The notes: generated by a model from the letters alone, not told the origin. A stretch of DNA of 64,000 nucleotides from Halorussus halophilus (GCF_008831545.1 NZ_CP044523.1:2108001-2172000), one strand, 5' to 3'; counted from the stretch's first letter, positions 16,649-26,104 are shown. Made by a program: numbers and translations.

Positions 16649-18133
16649 CTAGTCCTCGGGTTCGGCGACTGGCTTGTCGAAGGACGCTTCGCTACTGTGG
16701 CTGTACTCGCCGTCGTCCTTGGGGACCGACCGAACCGTCTCGAAAAATCGGTCGGTGATGACCTCGCTGACGACGTTCGCCAGCGACTCCTCTTCTTCGT
16801 CTTCGACTTCGCCGAGGAGACCGAGCGGAATCTGTGCGCCGGCCATGTCGGCGTGGCCGCCCGCCGACCCGATTTGCCCGAACGCCGCTCGCAAGGTCTC
16901 GCCGAGGTCGATGGTCGTCCCCCGCGCTCGCGCGGAGATGAAGACGGTTCCGTCCATGAACCCGTAGACGAGCGTGGTCGTGACCGCCTCCATGTTCAGC
17001 AGGTGGTCGGCGGCCTGCGCCAGTGCGTCGCGGTCGGTCAACGCACCGACACAGGTAGCGAGGACGGGACCGTCGAGTTGTCGGTTGCGAATCGCGCGGG
17101 CAATCGTCTCGAACGTGTCGGCGCTGACGGACGGCGATTCGACGCGCTCCAACGTCGCGGTGTCGGAGAGCGGCACGAGATACGATGCCGCCTCGAAGTC
17201 CGCGGTCGAAACCTCGCGAGCGAAGTCCTTCGTATCGACGCGGATACCGTAGAGCAGGCCGGTCGCCACCTCCTCGGAGAGTTCGATACCGAGTCGCTGG
17301 ACGTGTTCGGTCAACAGTGTACTGGTCGCGCCCACGTCGCTCCGCAGGTCCACGTACCTCGCTTCGACGGGTTCTTTCGGCGGATGGTGGTCGATAACCA
17401 CGTCCACGTCGGTCTCGGGCGGCAACTGGTCGTTGACACCCGGCCGGGAGTGGTCCACCAGCGCGATGGCCGCGAACTCCGAGAGGTCTACGTCTTCGGC
17501 GACGTTCCGCAAGTCCAAGTCGAGCAGGTTGACGAACGCTCGGTTCTCTTGGTGGGAGATGTCCCCGAAGTAACAGGGGTCTGCCTCGACGCCGACTGAC
17601 TCGGCCACGCGACAGAGCGCGACCGCGCTGGCGATTGCGTCGGGGTCCGGATTGTCGTGCATGAACACGCCGAGTTTGCCATCTACGGCGCGGAGGACGC
17701 GGCGCAACTCCGCGGTCAGCGCGACGTTCTCGCCGGTCGCGGCCGTCACGACTGTTGAGGCGAGCGCGGCGGTCGGGTCTACGACCTTGTCCGCCAGCGC
17801 GGTCATCGCCTCGCGTTCGGCGTCGCTTGGGTCCTCGCCGAGGTAGACGAACAGGTACGACTCGGGGAACACGTCGGCCGCGAGTTCTGCCGCACGATGG
17901 TTCTGCTCGGGGTCGTCACTGGCGACGATAATTACGTCGGGACTGTTTGCCTCCTCGCGGACGACCGCTGGGTCCGTCGGATCGTGGTGCGTTGCGGACA
18001 CCTTCTCGTCGCGGAGCGTCTCGACGCGTTGCCCTTCGGCGTCCACGACGTGCAGTCTGCCCGGTGCTTCGGCTACCGATTCGACGAGCGACTGGCCGAC
18101 AGCGCCACACCCAAGCACCAGTCGGGACACCAT
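16649..18133 (-). CDS. Rossmann (RCK-N)-DHH-DHHA1 phosphoesterase fusion
   Basis: A 494-residue protein. The N-terminal TrkA-N/RCK-type Rossmann domain (about 1-130) opens LVLGCGAVGQSL. The DHH catalytic domain (about 145-330) has HDNPDPDAIASA, ALVDHSRPG and DVVIDHHPP as metal-binding motifs. The DHHA1 domain (to about 450) has GSAGGHADMAGAQIPLG. DHH-DHHA1 enzymes hydrolyse short oligonucleotides or cyclic dinucleotides such as c-di-AMP. The NAD/nucleotide-binding front end suggests allosteric control or a link with potassium homeostasis. All DHH metal ligands appear intact. The acidic, Ser-rich C-terminal tail is probably disordered. Confidence 0.9.
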   Translation of the reverse strand: MVSRLVLGCGAVGQSLVESVAEAPGRLHVVDAEGQRVETLRDEKVSATHHDPTDPAVVREEANSPDVIIVASDDPEQNHRAAELAADVFPESYLFVYLGEDPSDAEREAMTALADKVVDPTAALASTVVTAATGENVALTAELRRVLRAVDGKLGVFMHDNPDPDAIASAVALCRVAESVGVEADPCYFGDISHQENRAFVNLLDLDLRNVAEDVDLSEFAAIALVDHSRPGVNDQLPPETDVDVVIDHHPPKEPVEARYVDLRSDVGATSTLLTEHVQRLGIELSEEVATGLLYGIRVDTKDFAREVSTADFEAASYLVPLSDTATLERVESPSVSADTFETIARAIRNRQLDGPVLATCVGALTDRDALAQAADHLLNMEAVTTTLVYGFMDGTVFISARARGTTIDLGETLRAAFGQIGSAGGHADMAGAQIPLGLLGEVEDEEEESLANVVSEVITDRFFETVRSVPKDDGEYSHSSEASFDKPVAEPED

Positions 18134-18440
18134 TCTACCCGCGCTTTCGGTTACTCGGCCTAAAGCTTACCGGACACAACACCCGGCGCGCGCTGGCGTG
18201 AGTTCATCTCACGCCAACCCCGTGCGAGGGACGAGTGAGCGAAGCGAGCGAGTCGGTTGGGGAGGCCTGTGGCTGTCGCCGTGCGGTTGCGGTCTTCTCG
18301 GTTTCGCGAGTAGCTAGCTTCGACTCTACAGACTCATCGTTCCCAGTAAAGCGCAAAACAACCTCAATTCCACCGGCAACAGCTACTCAAAATCAAAAAC
18401 AGCCAAGAAACGGAAATCGCGCGAAAACCCAACTACGAAT
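18134..18440. repeat. Dispersed hairpin element, copy B
   Basis: This 307-base gap holds no gene. A perfect hairpin TGGCGTGAG/CTCACGCCA (18194-18202 with 18208-18216, loop TTCAT) is followed by the conserved arm in inverted orientation (about 18221-18323): GTGCGAGGGACGAG, then AGTCGGTTGGGGAGGCCTGTG, ending TAGCTAGCTTCG. Read on the minus strand it has the same order as the copies at about 3.6 and 38.8 kb. The remainder (18324-18440) is AT-richer, directly downstream of nuoN, and may contain its terminator. Confidence 0.75.
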
Positions 18441-19919
18441 CTACGCCACTAGTGCCGACGCCGCTTGCGTGGCGTACTCCCAGACCGGACCGAATCCGGG
18501 CAGGAGCAGCACGGTCACGAGCGCGGCGGTGGCGAGCGCGGCGTAGAGGCCGACCGGTTTCGACTCGATGTCGAGGTCACCCGACGGCTCTTCGATCCAC
18601 ATCGCCTTGACGACTCGCGAGTAGTAGTACAGCGACAGCGCGCTGTTGATGGCACCGAGTGCGGCGAGCCACCAGAATCCGGCGTCAACCGCGGCACCGA
18701 ACAGGAAGTACTTGCTCATGAAGCCACCGCCGACCGGGAGGCCAGCGAGGTTGAACATGAACAGCGTCATCACGCCGCAGGCGAACGGTGCCTGCTCCGA
18801 GAGACCGTTGAAGTCCTCGAAGTTCCGGCCGACCGACCAGTACTCTGTGAGGGCGATGAACAGGAACGCGCCCGTGTTCATGAACCCGTAGACGAGCAGG
18901 TGGGCCATCCCGGCACCGAGGACGAACGAGTCGTTGCCACCCGAGAGGGAGGCCAGCGCGATGAGCGCGTAGCCCGCGTGTCCAATCGAGGAGTACGCGA
19001 GCATGCGCTTGACCTTGTCCTGCGTGGCGGCCGCGAAGTTACCGAGCGTCATCGTGACGACGGCGAGAATCTGGGCCGCGAGCACCCAATCGACGTTCGC
19101 CAGTTGACTGGCGGGGAACGCGACGGTGAACACGCGGAACGCGACGGCGAACCCGGCGGCCTTCGAAGCCGACGAGAGGAACGCCGAAATCGGTGCGGGC
19201 GCGCCCTCGTACGCCTCCGGTGCCCAGAAGTGGAACGGCACGGAGGCGGTCTTGAACGCGAACCCACCCAGAATCATCAGCACGCCGATGCCCAGCACGC
19301 CGGTCAGTTCCGTACCGCCAGCGGCCGAGGCGACGTCCGACAGAATCATGGAACCGGTGACGCCGTAGACGAGGCTGATACCGTAGACCATGATGGACGA
19401 CGAGAGCGCGCCGATGAGGAAGTACTTCAGGCCCGCTTCGACGCTGCCGCGGTTCTTCTTCAGAATCGCGACGAGCGCGTACGACGGGAGGCTGGCGAGT
19501 TCGAGGCTGACGAAGACGACGGCCAGACTGTTCGCGGCCGCCATCAGCGTCATGCCCGTCGCGGCCAGCGTCACCAGCGCGTAATACTCGCCCTGGTAGC
19601 TGTGGTCGCGCAGGTAGTCGTAGCTCGCGACCGACACCATCGCGGTGACGCTCGCGAACACGAACGCGAAGAACAGCGCCATCGTGTCAACGACGAGCGC
19701 GTCTCCGTACAGCGATATCGGCTCCTCGCCGGTTCCCGCGATTAGGAACCAGACCGCGAAGCCGACCGCCGCGAGCGACCCGATGGTCGCCGTGCCTGCA
19801 AGCAGACCGCGGCTACTGGAGTCGGGGTCAATGCTGTCGATGAGGAGTAACACGAGCGCCGTCGCAGCGAGTACGAGCGTGGGCGCGAGTGCCATCCAGT
19901 TGGGGAGTTGCGTCGCCAT
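18441..19919 (-). CDS. nuoN: NADH-quinone oxidoreductase subunit N
   Basis: A 492-residue antiporter-like membrane subunit of the respiratory complex I arm, with about fourteen helices. Visible family features are YYALVTLAATGMTLMAAANSL, the Lys-bearing SVEAGLKYFLIGALSS, PFHFWAPEAYEGAP, and KVKRMLAYSSIGHAGYALI. These carry the proton-channel Lys and Pro residues of the Proton_antipo_M family. It is the last gene of the nuo operon; nuoM ends exactly before its start. The repeat element copy B lies just downstream. Confidence 0.97.
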   Translation of the reverse strand: MATQLPNWMALAPTLVLAATALVLLLIDSIDPDSSSRGLLAGTATIGSLAAVGFAVWFLIAGTGEEPISLYGDALVVDTMALFFAFVFASVTAMVSVASYDYLRDHSYQGEYYALVTLAATGMTLMAAANSLAVVFVSLELASLPSYALVAILKKNRGSVEAGLKYFLIGALSSSIMVYGISLVYGVTGSMILSDVASAAGGTELTGVLGIGVLMILGGFAFKTASVPFHFWAPEAYEGAPAPISAFLSSASKAAGFAVAFRVFTVAFPASQLANVDWVLAAQILAVVTMTLGNFAAATQDKVKRMLAYSSIGHAGYALIALASLSGGNDSFVLGAGMAHLLVYGFMNTGAFLFIALTEYWSVGRNFEDFNGLSEQAPFACGVMTLFMFNLAGLPVGGGFMSKYFLFGAAVDAGFWWLAALGAINSALSLYYYSRVVKAMWIEEPSGDLDIESKPVGLYAALATAALVTVLLLPGFGPVWEYATQAASALVA

Positions 19920-21458
19920 TTAGAGTCCACCTCCTGCGGCCGGGACGAGCGGAGAGACGGCGTCCTGAATCATCGTGTAGAAGATGTTGGGGTCAACGCC
20001 CAACAGGATGACCAGCAGGACCAGCACCACGAGCGGTGCCACGTCGTGGAACGCCGCGGGACCGACCTCGTAGTCCGTCTCCAACTCGAACGGGCCGAAC
20101 AGGGTCCGCTGCATCGCGTACAGCAGGTAGCCTGCGACGATGACGATGCCGAACATCGCGGCAGAGGTGAACAGCGGCGCGGCCGTGCCGAGCGTCTCGG
20201 CACTGAACGCGCCGAGGAAGATGAACAGTTCACCCGCGAAGCCAGCCATCAGCGGCAGGCCCATGTAGCCGAACGCGCCCGCCACGAAGACGGCGACGGT
20301 GAACGGCATCTTGGACGCCATCCCGGACATGTCCGAGACCATCCGGGTGTGGGTCGTGTTGTAGATGACGCCAACCGCCATGAACATCAGTCCCGAGATG
20401 AGGCCGTGGGCGACCATCTGGAAGGTCGCACCGCCCATGCCGTACATCGTGTACGCCACGAGGCCGAGGATGACGTAGCCCATCGAGGACACAGAGGAGT
20501 ACGCGACGATGCGTTTCAGGTCGCTCTGTGCCAACGCGAGCATCGCACCGTAGATGACGCTGACCACTGCGAACGTCGCGATGAGCGGCGCGTAGTCTGC
20601 GGCCGTCTGGGGCAGCATCGTGAAGTTGAACCGAAGCAGGGCGTACGTACCCATCTTCAGCAGGACGCCTGCCAGCATGATGGAGACGGGCGTCGGGGCT
20701 TCGACGTGAGCGTCCGGTAGCCACGTGTGGAACGGGACGACCGGGACCTTCACCGCGAAGCCAGCGAACATCGCGAAGAACGCGACGACCTTCAGCGTCT
20801 CCGCGCCGATTGGGCCGAGACCCTGCAGTTGCCCACCGCGCAATGCCTGCGCGACGGCGGGCAGGTCGAACGTCGTCACCGAGTCACCGAGTCCGAACAC
20901 GAGTGCGACGAACCCGATGAACATCACGAGGCTGGCGATGTTCGTGTAGACGAACATCTTGATGGCCGCGTACTTGCGTCGCGGGCCACCCCAGACGCCG
21001 ATGAGGACGTACATCGGCACCAGCACCATCTCCCAGAAGACGAACCAAAGGAAGAAGTCCAGCGCCGAGAAGACTCCGAGCAGGCTCGCTTCGAGGAAGA
21101 GCATCAGGCCGTAGAACTGGCTCTGTCGTTCCTGAATCGGCGTCCACGACGCGAGCAGCGCGAGCGTCGTGAGAATCGTCGTCAGGACGACCAGCGGCAT
21201 GCTGATACCGTCCAGTCCGACGTGCCAGTTCAGGCTGTAGGGGCCAGCGACGACCCACTGGAAGTTCTCTTCGAAGGCTAGCGACCCGCCCTGCGTGAGC
21301 GCGTTGCCAGTAGCCTCGAAGGTGCTGTACATCCACAGACTCCCGACGACCGGGATGAGACTGAGTGCGAACGCCAGTTTCCCCGCAATCTTGTCCGGTG
21401 CGAGGAACACCGCGAAGGCGCTCGCCAGCGTGACCGCGATAAGCGCTTCAATCAACAT
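19920..21458 (-). CDS. nuoM: NADH-quinone oxidoreductase subunit M
   Basis: A 512-residue proton-pumping membrane subunit. Characteristic segments are NWHVGLDGISMPLVVLTT, LFFLWFVFWEMVLVPMYVLIG-like sequence (channel Glu in FWEMVLVPMY), VKVPVVPFHTWLPDAHVEAP, SDLKRIVAYSSVSSMGYV and a C-terminal helix bundle. The length matches the family. It follows nuoL without a gap and is followed directly by nuoN. Confidence 0.97.
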   Translation of the reverse strand: MLIEALIAVTLASAFAVFLAPDKIAGKLAFALSLIPVVGSLWMYSTFEATGNALTQGGSLAFEENFQWVVAGPYSLNWHVGLDGISMPLVVLTTILTTLALLASWTPIQERQSQFYGLMLFLEASLLGVFSALDFFLWFVFWEMVLVPMYVLIGVWGGPRRKYAAIKMFVYTNIASLVMFIGFVALVFGLGDSVTTFDLPAVAQALRGGQLQGLGPIGAETLKVVAFFAMFAGFAVKVPVVPFHTWLPDAHVEAPTPVSIMLAGVLLKMGTYALLRFNFTMLPQTAADYAPLIATFAVVSVIYGAMLALAQSDLKRIVAYSSVSSMGYVILGLVAYTMYGMGGATFQMVAHGLISGLMFMAVGVIYNTTHTRMVSDMSGMASKMPFTVAVFVAGAFGYMGLPLMAGFAGELFIFLGAFSAETLGTAAPLFTSAAMFGIVIVAGYLLYAMQRTLFGPFELETDYEVGPAAFHDVAPLVVLVLLVILLGVDPNIFYTMIQDAVSPLVPAAGGGL

Positions 21459-23507
21459 CTAGAACCAACCTCCTACGAATCCGATGACGAGCAGTAGGAC
21501 GACGAAGCTCGTCGTCAACAGGAGGGCGTAGTTCGTGACGACGCCCGTCTGAATCCGCTTCAGGCGACTGCCACTGAACAGGCTCACGCTGGAGACGCCG
21601 TTGACGACGCCGTCCACGATGCCTTGGTCGAACTTGTCCGCCGCGCGTGCGACCGGGAGCGTGAGACCGGTGGCGAGCCACACCTGATACTCGTCCTGAT
21701 AGTAGTTGTTGAACAGCACCGTCTTGACGCCGCCGAGCTTGTCGGTGTGTTCTTCCGGCGAGGGCACTGCGTAGAGCTTCCACGCGAGGCCTGCGCCTGC
21801 GAGTGCGAGTCCGAGCGAGACGCCAGCACCGAGCAGGACAGTCATCAGCTCCGAGCCGATGGTGCCCGCCGAGTAGTGTGCGAACTCGTGGGTGAGTTCG
21901 CCGTAGTGGTGGGCGCTGAGTGCGGTTGGACCGCTGTCGAGCCACTGGTGCAGGAAGTCGAGTTCGACGCCGGTCAGCTTCTGCACCGGAAGCATGTTCA
22001 CCAGACCAGTGACCGCCGCGAGAATGCCGAGGAACGCGAGCGGTCCCTTGACGTTCCAGCGAACGCCGTGGGGGTTGCGCGCAGTATCACTTCGGGGTTC
22101 ACCGTGGAAGGTCAGCGCGACCATTCGGAAGGTGTAGAACCCGGTGAAGAACACCGCGAGCAGGCCCATGGCGTACGCGGCCAGCAGAATCGGACTGTTC
22201 AGGCCGTGAACGAGTGCCTCGTAGAGAATCTCGTCTTTCGACCAGAAGCCCGAGAACGGGACGATGCCCGCGAGTGCGAGCGACCCCGAGAGGAACGCGT
22301 AGTAGGTCACGGGCATCTTGTCTTTCAGACCGCCCATGTCCCACATGTTCTCGTTGTGGTGCATGGCGATGATGACCGAACCAGCACCGAGGAACAGGAG
22401 CGCCTTGAAGAAGGCGTGGGTCATCAGGTGGAAGGTCGCCGCGACGTAGCCGCCTGCGCCCAGGCCGAGCATCATGTACCCGTACTGGGAGATGGTGGAG
22501 TACGCCAGCACCTGCTTGATTTCCTTCTTGACGACGCCCATCGTCGCCGCGAACAGGGCGGTGAACCCGCCGATGAACGCGATGATGGCGAGGACGGTCG
22601 GCAAGAGTGCGTAGAACCCGTACATGCGCGCGACGAGGTAGACACCTGCCGCGACCATCGTCGCCGCGTGAATGAGTGCGGAGACGGGCGTCGGGCCTTC
22701 CATCGCGTCGGGAAGCCACGTGTGCAGTGGGAACTGTGCGGACTTGCCGACGACGCCGCCGAGGACGAGTAGTCCGAGGACGGCGAACCACGCTTGCGGG
22801 TCGAGTCCGAGGAACGTCGTCACTTCTCCCGCGCCTTCACCGAGCAACGCCTGCTCGGCCATGTGCGGGAACGAGTGGTCGCCCACGAACATCGTCGTGC
22901 CGAAGGTGGCGAACATGCCCACGACGCCGATGAGGAAGAAGTAGTCCCCGAAACGGGTGACGAGGAACGCCTTCTTCGCGGCGCTCGGCGGGCCTTCCTG
23001 GCGGAACCAGAAGCCGATGAGCAGGTACGAGCAGAGCCCGACCAGTTCGAAGAACATGAACGCCATCAGCAGGTTGTCCGCCATGACGAACGCGAGCATG
23101 CTGAAGGTGAACAGGCCGAGTCCGGCGTAGTACCGCGGGAGGCCGGTCTCGCCCTCGTCGTTCATGTAGCCGAGGCTGAACACGTGAACGAGTACTGCCA
23201 CCGTCGAGACGATGACGAGCATCATCGTCGAGAGCGGGTCCAGCAGGATACCGAAGTGCAAGTCGAACGTCTGTTCGCCCATGCCTGCGACCCAGACGAT
23301 GGAGTTGTGGTAACTTCCACTGCCCGAGACGGCGACGAACGCCCACAGCGACAGCAGGAGCGAACCAGCCGTCGCGAGGATGCCGGGAATCGCGCCGCCC
23401 TTGGGGAGAATCCGTGGAGCGAACGCGCCGACGAGCAGTGCGATCAGGAACGATACGAACGGCAGCGCCGCGATGGCGGGTGCCAACTCGAAGGGGAGTG
23501 CTGCCAT
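21459..23507 (-). CDS. nuoL: NADH-quinone oxidoreductase subunit L
   Basis: A 682-residue distal proton-pumping subunit. Visible landmarks are LLDPLSTMMLVIVSTVAVLVH, FMFFELVGLCSYLLIGFW (channel Glu), AQFPLHTWLPDAMEGPTPVSALIHAATMV and EIKQVLAYSTISQYGYMML. The C-terminal part carries the long amphipathic helix region and a last membrane anchor (LLLTTSFVVLLLVIGFVGG). The length is standard. nuoK ends 4 bases upstream. Confidence 0.97.
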   Translation of the reverse strand: MAALPFELAPAIAALPFVSFLIALLVGAFAPRILPKGGAIPGILATAGSLLLSLWAFVAVSGSGSYHNSIVWVAGMGEQTFDLHFGILLDPLSTMMLVIVSTVAVLVHVFSLGYMNDEGETGLPRYYAGLGLFTFSMLAFVMADNLLMAFMFFELVGLCSYLLIGFWFRQEGPPSAAKKAFLVTRFGDYFFLIGVVGMFATFGTTMFVGDHSFPHMAEQALLGEGAGEVTTFLGLDPQAWFAVLGLLVLGGVVGKSAQFPLHTWLPDAMEGPTPVSALIHAATMVAAGVYLVARMYGFYALLPTVLAIIAFIGGFTALFAATMGVVKKEIKQVLAYSTISQYGYMMLGLGAGGYVAATFHLMTHAFFKALLFLGAGSVIIAMHHNENMWDMGGLKDKMPVTYYAFLSGSLALAGIVPFSGFWSKDEILYEALVHGLNSPILLAAYAMGLLAVFFTGFYTFRMVALTFHGEPRSDTARNPHGVRWNVKGPLAFLGILAAVTGLVNMLPVQKLTGVELDFLHQWLDSGPTALSAHHYGELTHEFAHYSAGTIGSELMTVLLGAGVSLGLALAGAGLAWKLYAVPSPEEHTDKLGGVKTVLFNNYYQDEYQVWLATGLTLPVARAADKFDQGIVDGVVNGVSSVSLFSGSRLKRIQTGVVTNYALLLTTSFVVLLLVIGFVGGWF

Positions 23508-23511
23508 ACGT

Positions 23512-23814
23512 TTACCACCTCATCGTCGTTGCTTTGGCCACGTCCACGTCCTTGAAGTTGCGATACAGCACCAGGATGATGCCGATACCGACCGCGACTT
23601 CCGCGGCCGCGAGCGCGAGCGTGAACAGACTGAACGTCTGTCCCGACAAGTTGCCGTGAAACTGTGAGAACGCGACGAGGTTGATGTTCGCCGCGTTCAA
23701 CAGCAGTTCGACGCTCATCAGGAACATCAGCGCGTTCTTGCGCGTCAGGATGCCGAAGACGCCGATGCAGAAGACGGCGGCCGACAGCAGGAGGTAGTAC
23801 TGAACCGGTATCAT
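23512..23814 (-). CDS. nuoK: NADH-quinone oxidoreductase subunit K
   Basis: A 100-residue, three-helix membrane subunit. The conserved pattern SVELLLNAANINLVAFS carries the essential intramembrane Glu of helix 2, and AAAEVAVGIGIILVLYR carries that of helix 3. It overlaps the preceding nuoJ fragment by one base (TGATG), so coupled translation is likely. Confidence 0.96.
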   Translation of the reverse strand: MIPVQYYLLLSAAVFCIGVFGILTRKNALMFLMSVELLLNAANINLVAFSQFHGNLSGQTFSLFTLALAAAEVAVGIGIILVLYRNFKDVDVAKATTMRW

Positions 23815-24200
23815 CAGTTTTCGTCCTCCTCTGTCAGTTCGCCACCGTCTGCGGCGACGGCTTGGCTCTCCTGTTCGACCGCGTCAGAACGAAGGGCCGA
23901 GACGACCTCGCCCGCTTCGTCGCGGCGTGCCAGCATGACCGCGCCGACGAGCGCGGCGACCAGCACGAGGTCGATAATCTCGAACGCCACGAGGAAGCCT
24001 TCGCTCGACACGGCGTTCTGCGCGCCGATGTTGAACATCGCGTAGCCGATGCTAGCCGTGATGTCGGCCCCGTTCGGGAAGCCCTGTGCCTGCCCGAACG
24101 AAGCAGTCGCGAAGACGTAGGCCATCACGCCGAATAGCGCGAGGGCCGCGACTCCGGGCCACCATCGGTCTGCGTCGTTGAGTCTTGGTTTCGTAGTCAT
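23814..24200 (-). CDS. nuoJ2: NADH-quinone oxidoreductase subunit J, C-terminal half
   Basis: A 128-residue protein equivalent to the second half of bacterial NuoJ: one helix near WWPGVAALALFGVMAYVF, then FLVAFEIIDLVLVAALVGAVMLARR, the segment matching the last helix of NuoJ. A hydrophilic acidic tail of about 40 residues follows. The first half is the separate gene upstream, overlapping by 4 bases. The split into two genes is usual for haloarchaea and is not a recent frameshift: both parts have proper starts and stops. Confidence 0.94.
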   Translation of the reverse strand: MTTKPRLNDADRWWPGVAALALFGVMAYVFATASFGQAQGFPNGADITASIGYAMFNIGAQNAVSSEGFLVAFEIIDLVLVAALVGAVMLARRDEAGEVVSALRSDAVEQESQAVAADGGELTEEDEN

Positions 24201-24463
24201 ACCTCTGTCACCTCCTCTGTGTTAGCTCGGCGCGTGAGCATCACGGCGAACGTGATGAGGATGAGAACCCCGCCGACGTAGACGAGGATCTGCATCGCCG
24301 CGAGGAACTCCGCCTGTAACAGTACGTAGTGTACTGCGACAGAGAGGAGCGCGACACCCAGCAACAACGCCGAGTGCCACACGTCACGCACCAAGACGAC
24401 GCCCAGACTGCTCGCTATCGTGACGAGCGCGAACAGCCCGAACGTGAGCATCTCGTATGCCAT
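24197..24463 (-). CDS. nuoJ1: NADH-quinone oxidoreductase subunit J, N-terminal half
   Basis: An 88-residue, three-helix protein matching the first half of NuoJ. The signature HYVLLQAEFLAAMQILVYVGGVLILITFAVML contains the conserved pi-bulge region of helix 3. The ATG at 24463 is favoured over a GTG at 24472: a TATA box at 24494-24501 lies about 34 bases upstream, which gives a nearly leaderless transcript. Confidence 0.94.
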   Translation of the reverse strand: MAYEMLTFGLFALVTIASSLGVVLVRDVWHSALLLGVALLSVAVHYVLLQAEFLAAMQILVYVGGVLILITFAVMLTRRANTEEVTEV

Positions 24464-24493
24464 TTCAGTCACCTTGGAATTTGTATAATCGCC

Positions 24494-24501
24494 CTTTTAA
24501 G
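24494..24501 (-). promoter_or_regulatory. Internal nuo promoter (TATA box)
   Basis: CTTAAAAG on the minus strand lies in the only sizeable gap of the nuo operon (58 bases between nuoI and nuoJ1). Its distance to the nuoJ1 ATG fits archaeal TATA spacing. It suggests that the membrane-arm genes nuoJ to nuoN can be transcribed separately from the upstream part. Confidence 0.5.
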
Positions 24502-24521
24502 ATTTCGAGACGGGCCAGTCT

Positions 24522-24983
24522 CTACTGATAGTCTACCTCGCCTTCGCCTTCGCCGATCCACGCACCGCGGTCGGGTTCCCGCGATTCGAGCGGGTCGATG
24601 TCCTTGTACCACGGGACGTTCTTCAGCTGTTCTTTGTTGTAGACGAGGTCGTCTTTCGTATCGCCCGTGAATTCGAAGTTCTGCGTCAGTAGGATGGCAT
24701 CGACGGGGCAGACCTCCTCACAGAGCCGACAGTAGATGCACTGTCCGATGTGGAGGTTGTACTGCTCGCCGTTGCGCTGTTCGTCCTGAACGATCTGAAT
24801 CGTGTCGTTCGGACAGACGTTCTCACACTGACGGCACCAGATGCACCGCTCTTGGCTGAACTTGTGGACCCCACGGAACCGGGGGCTTACTTCGGGTGCC
24901 ACGTCGGGGTACTCGACCGTGAACGTGGACCCGTCCAGTGCGTGCTTCAGCGTGGTTGCCATTGACTTGAGAACTCCAATCAT
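24522..24983 (-). CDS. nuoI: NADH-quinone oxidoreductase subunit I (2[4Fe-4S])
   Basis: A 153-residue iron-sulfur subunit of the connecting arm. The two ferredoxin motifs are clear: CIWCRQCENVCPNDT and CIYCRLCEEVCPVDA, each binding one [4Fe-4S] cluster. The motif VCPVDAILL and the C-terminal YNKEQLKNVPWYKDIDP region are typical. The start MIGVLKSMATTLKHAL overlaps the nuoH stop by one base (TAATG), which decides it over longer open-frame alternatives. Confidence 0.97.
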   Translation of the reverse strand: MIGVLKSMATTLKHALDGSTFTVEYPDVAPEVSPRFRGVHKFSQERCIWCRQCENVCPNDTIQIVQDEQRNGEQYNLHIGQCIYCRLCEEVCPVDAILLTQNFEFTGDTKDDLVYNKEQLKNVPWYKDIDPLESREPDRGAWIGEGEGEVDYQ

Positions 24984-26104
24984 TAGAGCATCACCCCAAC
25001 GATGACGGCGGTGAGGACGAGGTTGACGAAGCTCAGTACGAGCATGCCCTTCCAGCCGATTTCGATGAGTTGGTCGATGCGGACGCGCGGCACTGCCGAA
25101 CGTGCCCACTGGGTGAACAGGAAGACCGCCCAAATCTTCACGACGAACCAGACGAAGTTCATCGATTCGGGGAGGAACGGTCCGGACGGTCCACCGAGGA
25201 ACAGCGTGGCGATGAGCGCGCCGCCGAGGAAGATGTGCAGGAACTCGCCGAGGTAGAACAGCACGAAGTAGACCGAGGAGTACTCGGTCTGGTACCCGGC
25301 GACGATTTCGGTCGGTGCCTCGGGGATGTCGAACGGGTTACGCCCGACTTCCGCGAGGTTCGCCACGACGAACAGCACGAAGGCGAACGGGTTCACGAAC
25401 GCGAACCACGACGGAATCGCGATTGGTCCGAGCATGAACAGCGTCTGTTGCTGTGCGGCGACGATTTCGCTCATGCGGAGACTGTCCGTGAACAGGACGA
25501 CGGACGCGGCGGTGATGACGAGCGGAATCTCGTAGGCGATGTTCTGTGCAATCGCGCGCAGAGCGCCCATCAGCGAGAACTTGTTGCTCGACGCGTAGCC
25601 ACCCATCGTCAGTCCGAGCGTCGCGATAGAAGCGACCGCGAACGCGTACGCGAGTCCGGTTTCGGGGTCGGCCAGCATCAGGTTGACCCCGAAGAGGTGC
25701 CCCATCGGAATGACCGCGAAGCCCAGCAGGGCCGACCCGGCGACCACGATTGGCGCGAGGTCGTACGCGGGACGGTCCGCACCGTCCGGGACGATGAGTT
25801 CCTTACCGAGCAGGCGGACTGCGTCGGCGACGATGATGAACAGACCGGCCGGACCGACGCGGTTCACTGCGATGCGGTCGGTGAACGCGGCCGTAATCTT
25901 TCGTTTCGCCCACGGACCGGCGACGCCCGTCATCGCCAGCATGATGTTGCCGACGATGAACGCCGCGATGAACGCCGCGATGGCTTCCTGCCACGGGGCC
26001 ATGTTCGCGCCGAAGATGGCCTTGCCGATGGTCTCGGGGAGTAGTGGGTCGGCGTTGCCGCCGTTGCCACCGCTCTGCTGGAGGAAGACGTAGCCCAGAT
26101 TCAT
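24983..26104 (-). CDS. nuoH: NADH-quinone oxidoreductase subunit H
   Basis: A 373-residue, eight- to nine-helix membrane subunit at the quinone-binding junction. Visible features are KRKITAAFTDRIAVNRVGPAGL-like sequence in the first cytoplasmic loop, DAVRLLGKELIVP, the loop RNPFDIPEAPTEIVAGYQTEYSS with the conserved acidic residues lining the quinone site, and FTQWARSAVPRVRIDQL near the C-terminus. It overlaps nuoCD by 4 bases. Confidence 0.97.
   Translation of the reverse strand: MNLGYVFLQQSGGNGGNADPLLPETIGKAIFGANMAPWQEAIAAFIAAFIVGNIMLAMTGVAGPWAKRKITAAFTDRIAVNRVGPAGLFIIVADAVRLLGKELIVPDGADRPAYDLAPIVVAGSALLGFAVIPMGHLFGVNLMLADPETGLAYAFAVASIATLGLTMGGYASSNKFSLMGALRAIAQNIAYEIPLVITAASVVLFTDSLRMSEIVAAQQQTLFMLGPIAIPSWFAFVNPFAFVLFVVANLAEVGRNPFDIPEAPTEIVAGYQTEYSSVYFVLFYLGEFLHIFLGGALIATLFLGGPSGPFLPESMNFVWFVVKIWAVFLFTQWARSAVPRVRIDQLIEIGWKGMLVLSFVNLVLTAVIVGVML

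Noticed and set aside
23814-24463. Frameshifted nuoJ
   Set aside because: Both halves have their own starts and a 4-base overlap. Split nuoJ is normal in haloarchaea.
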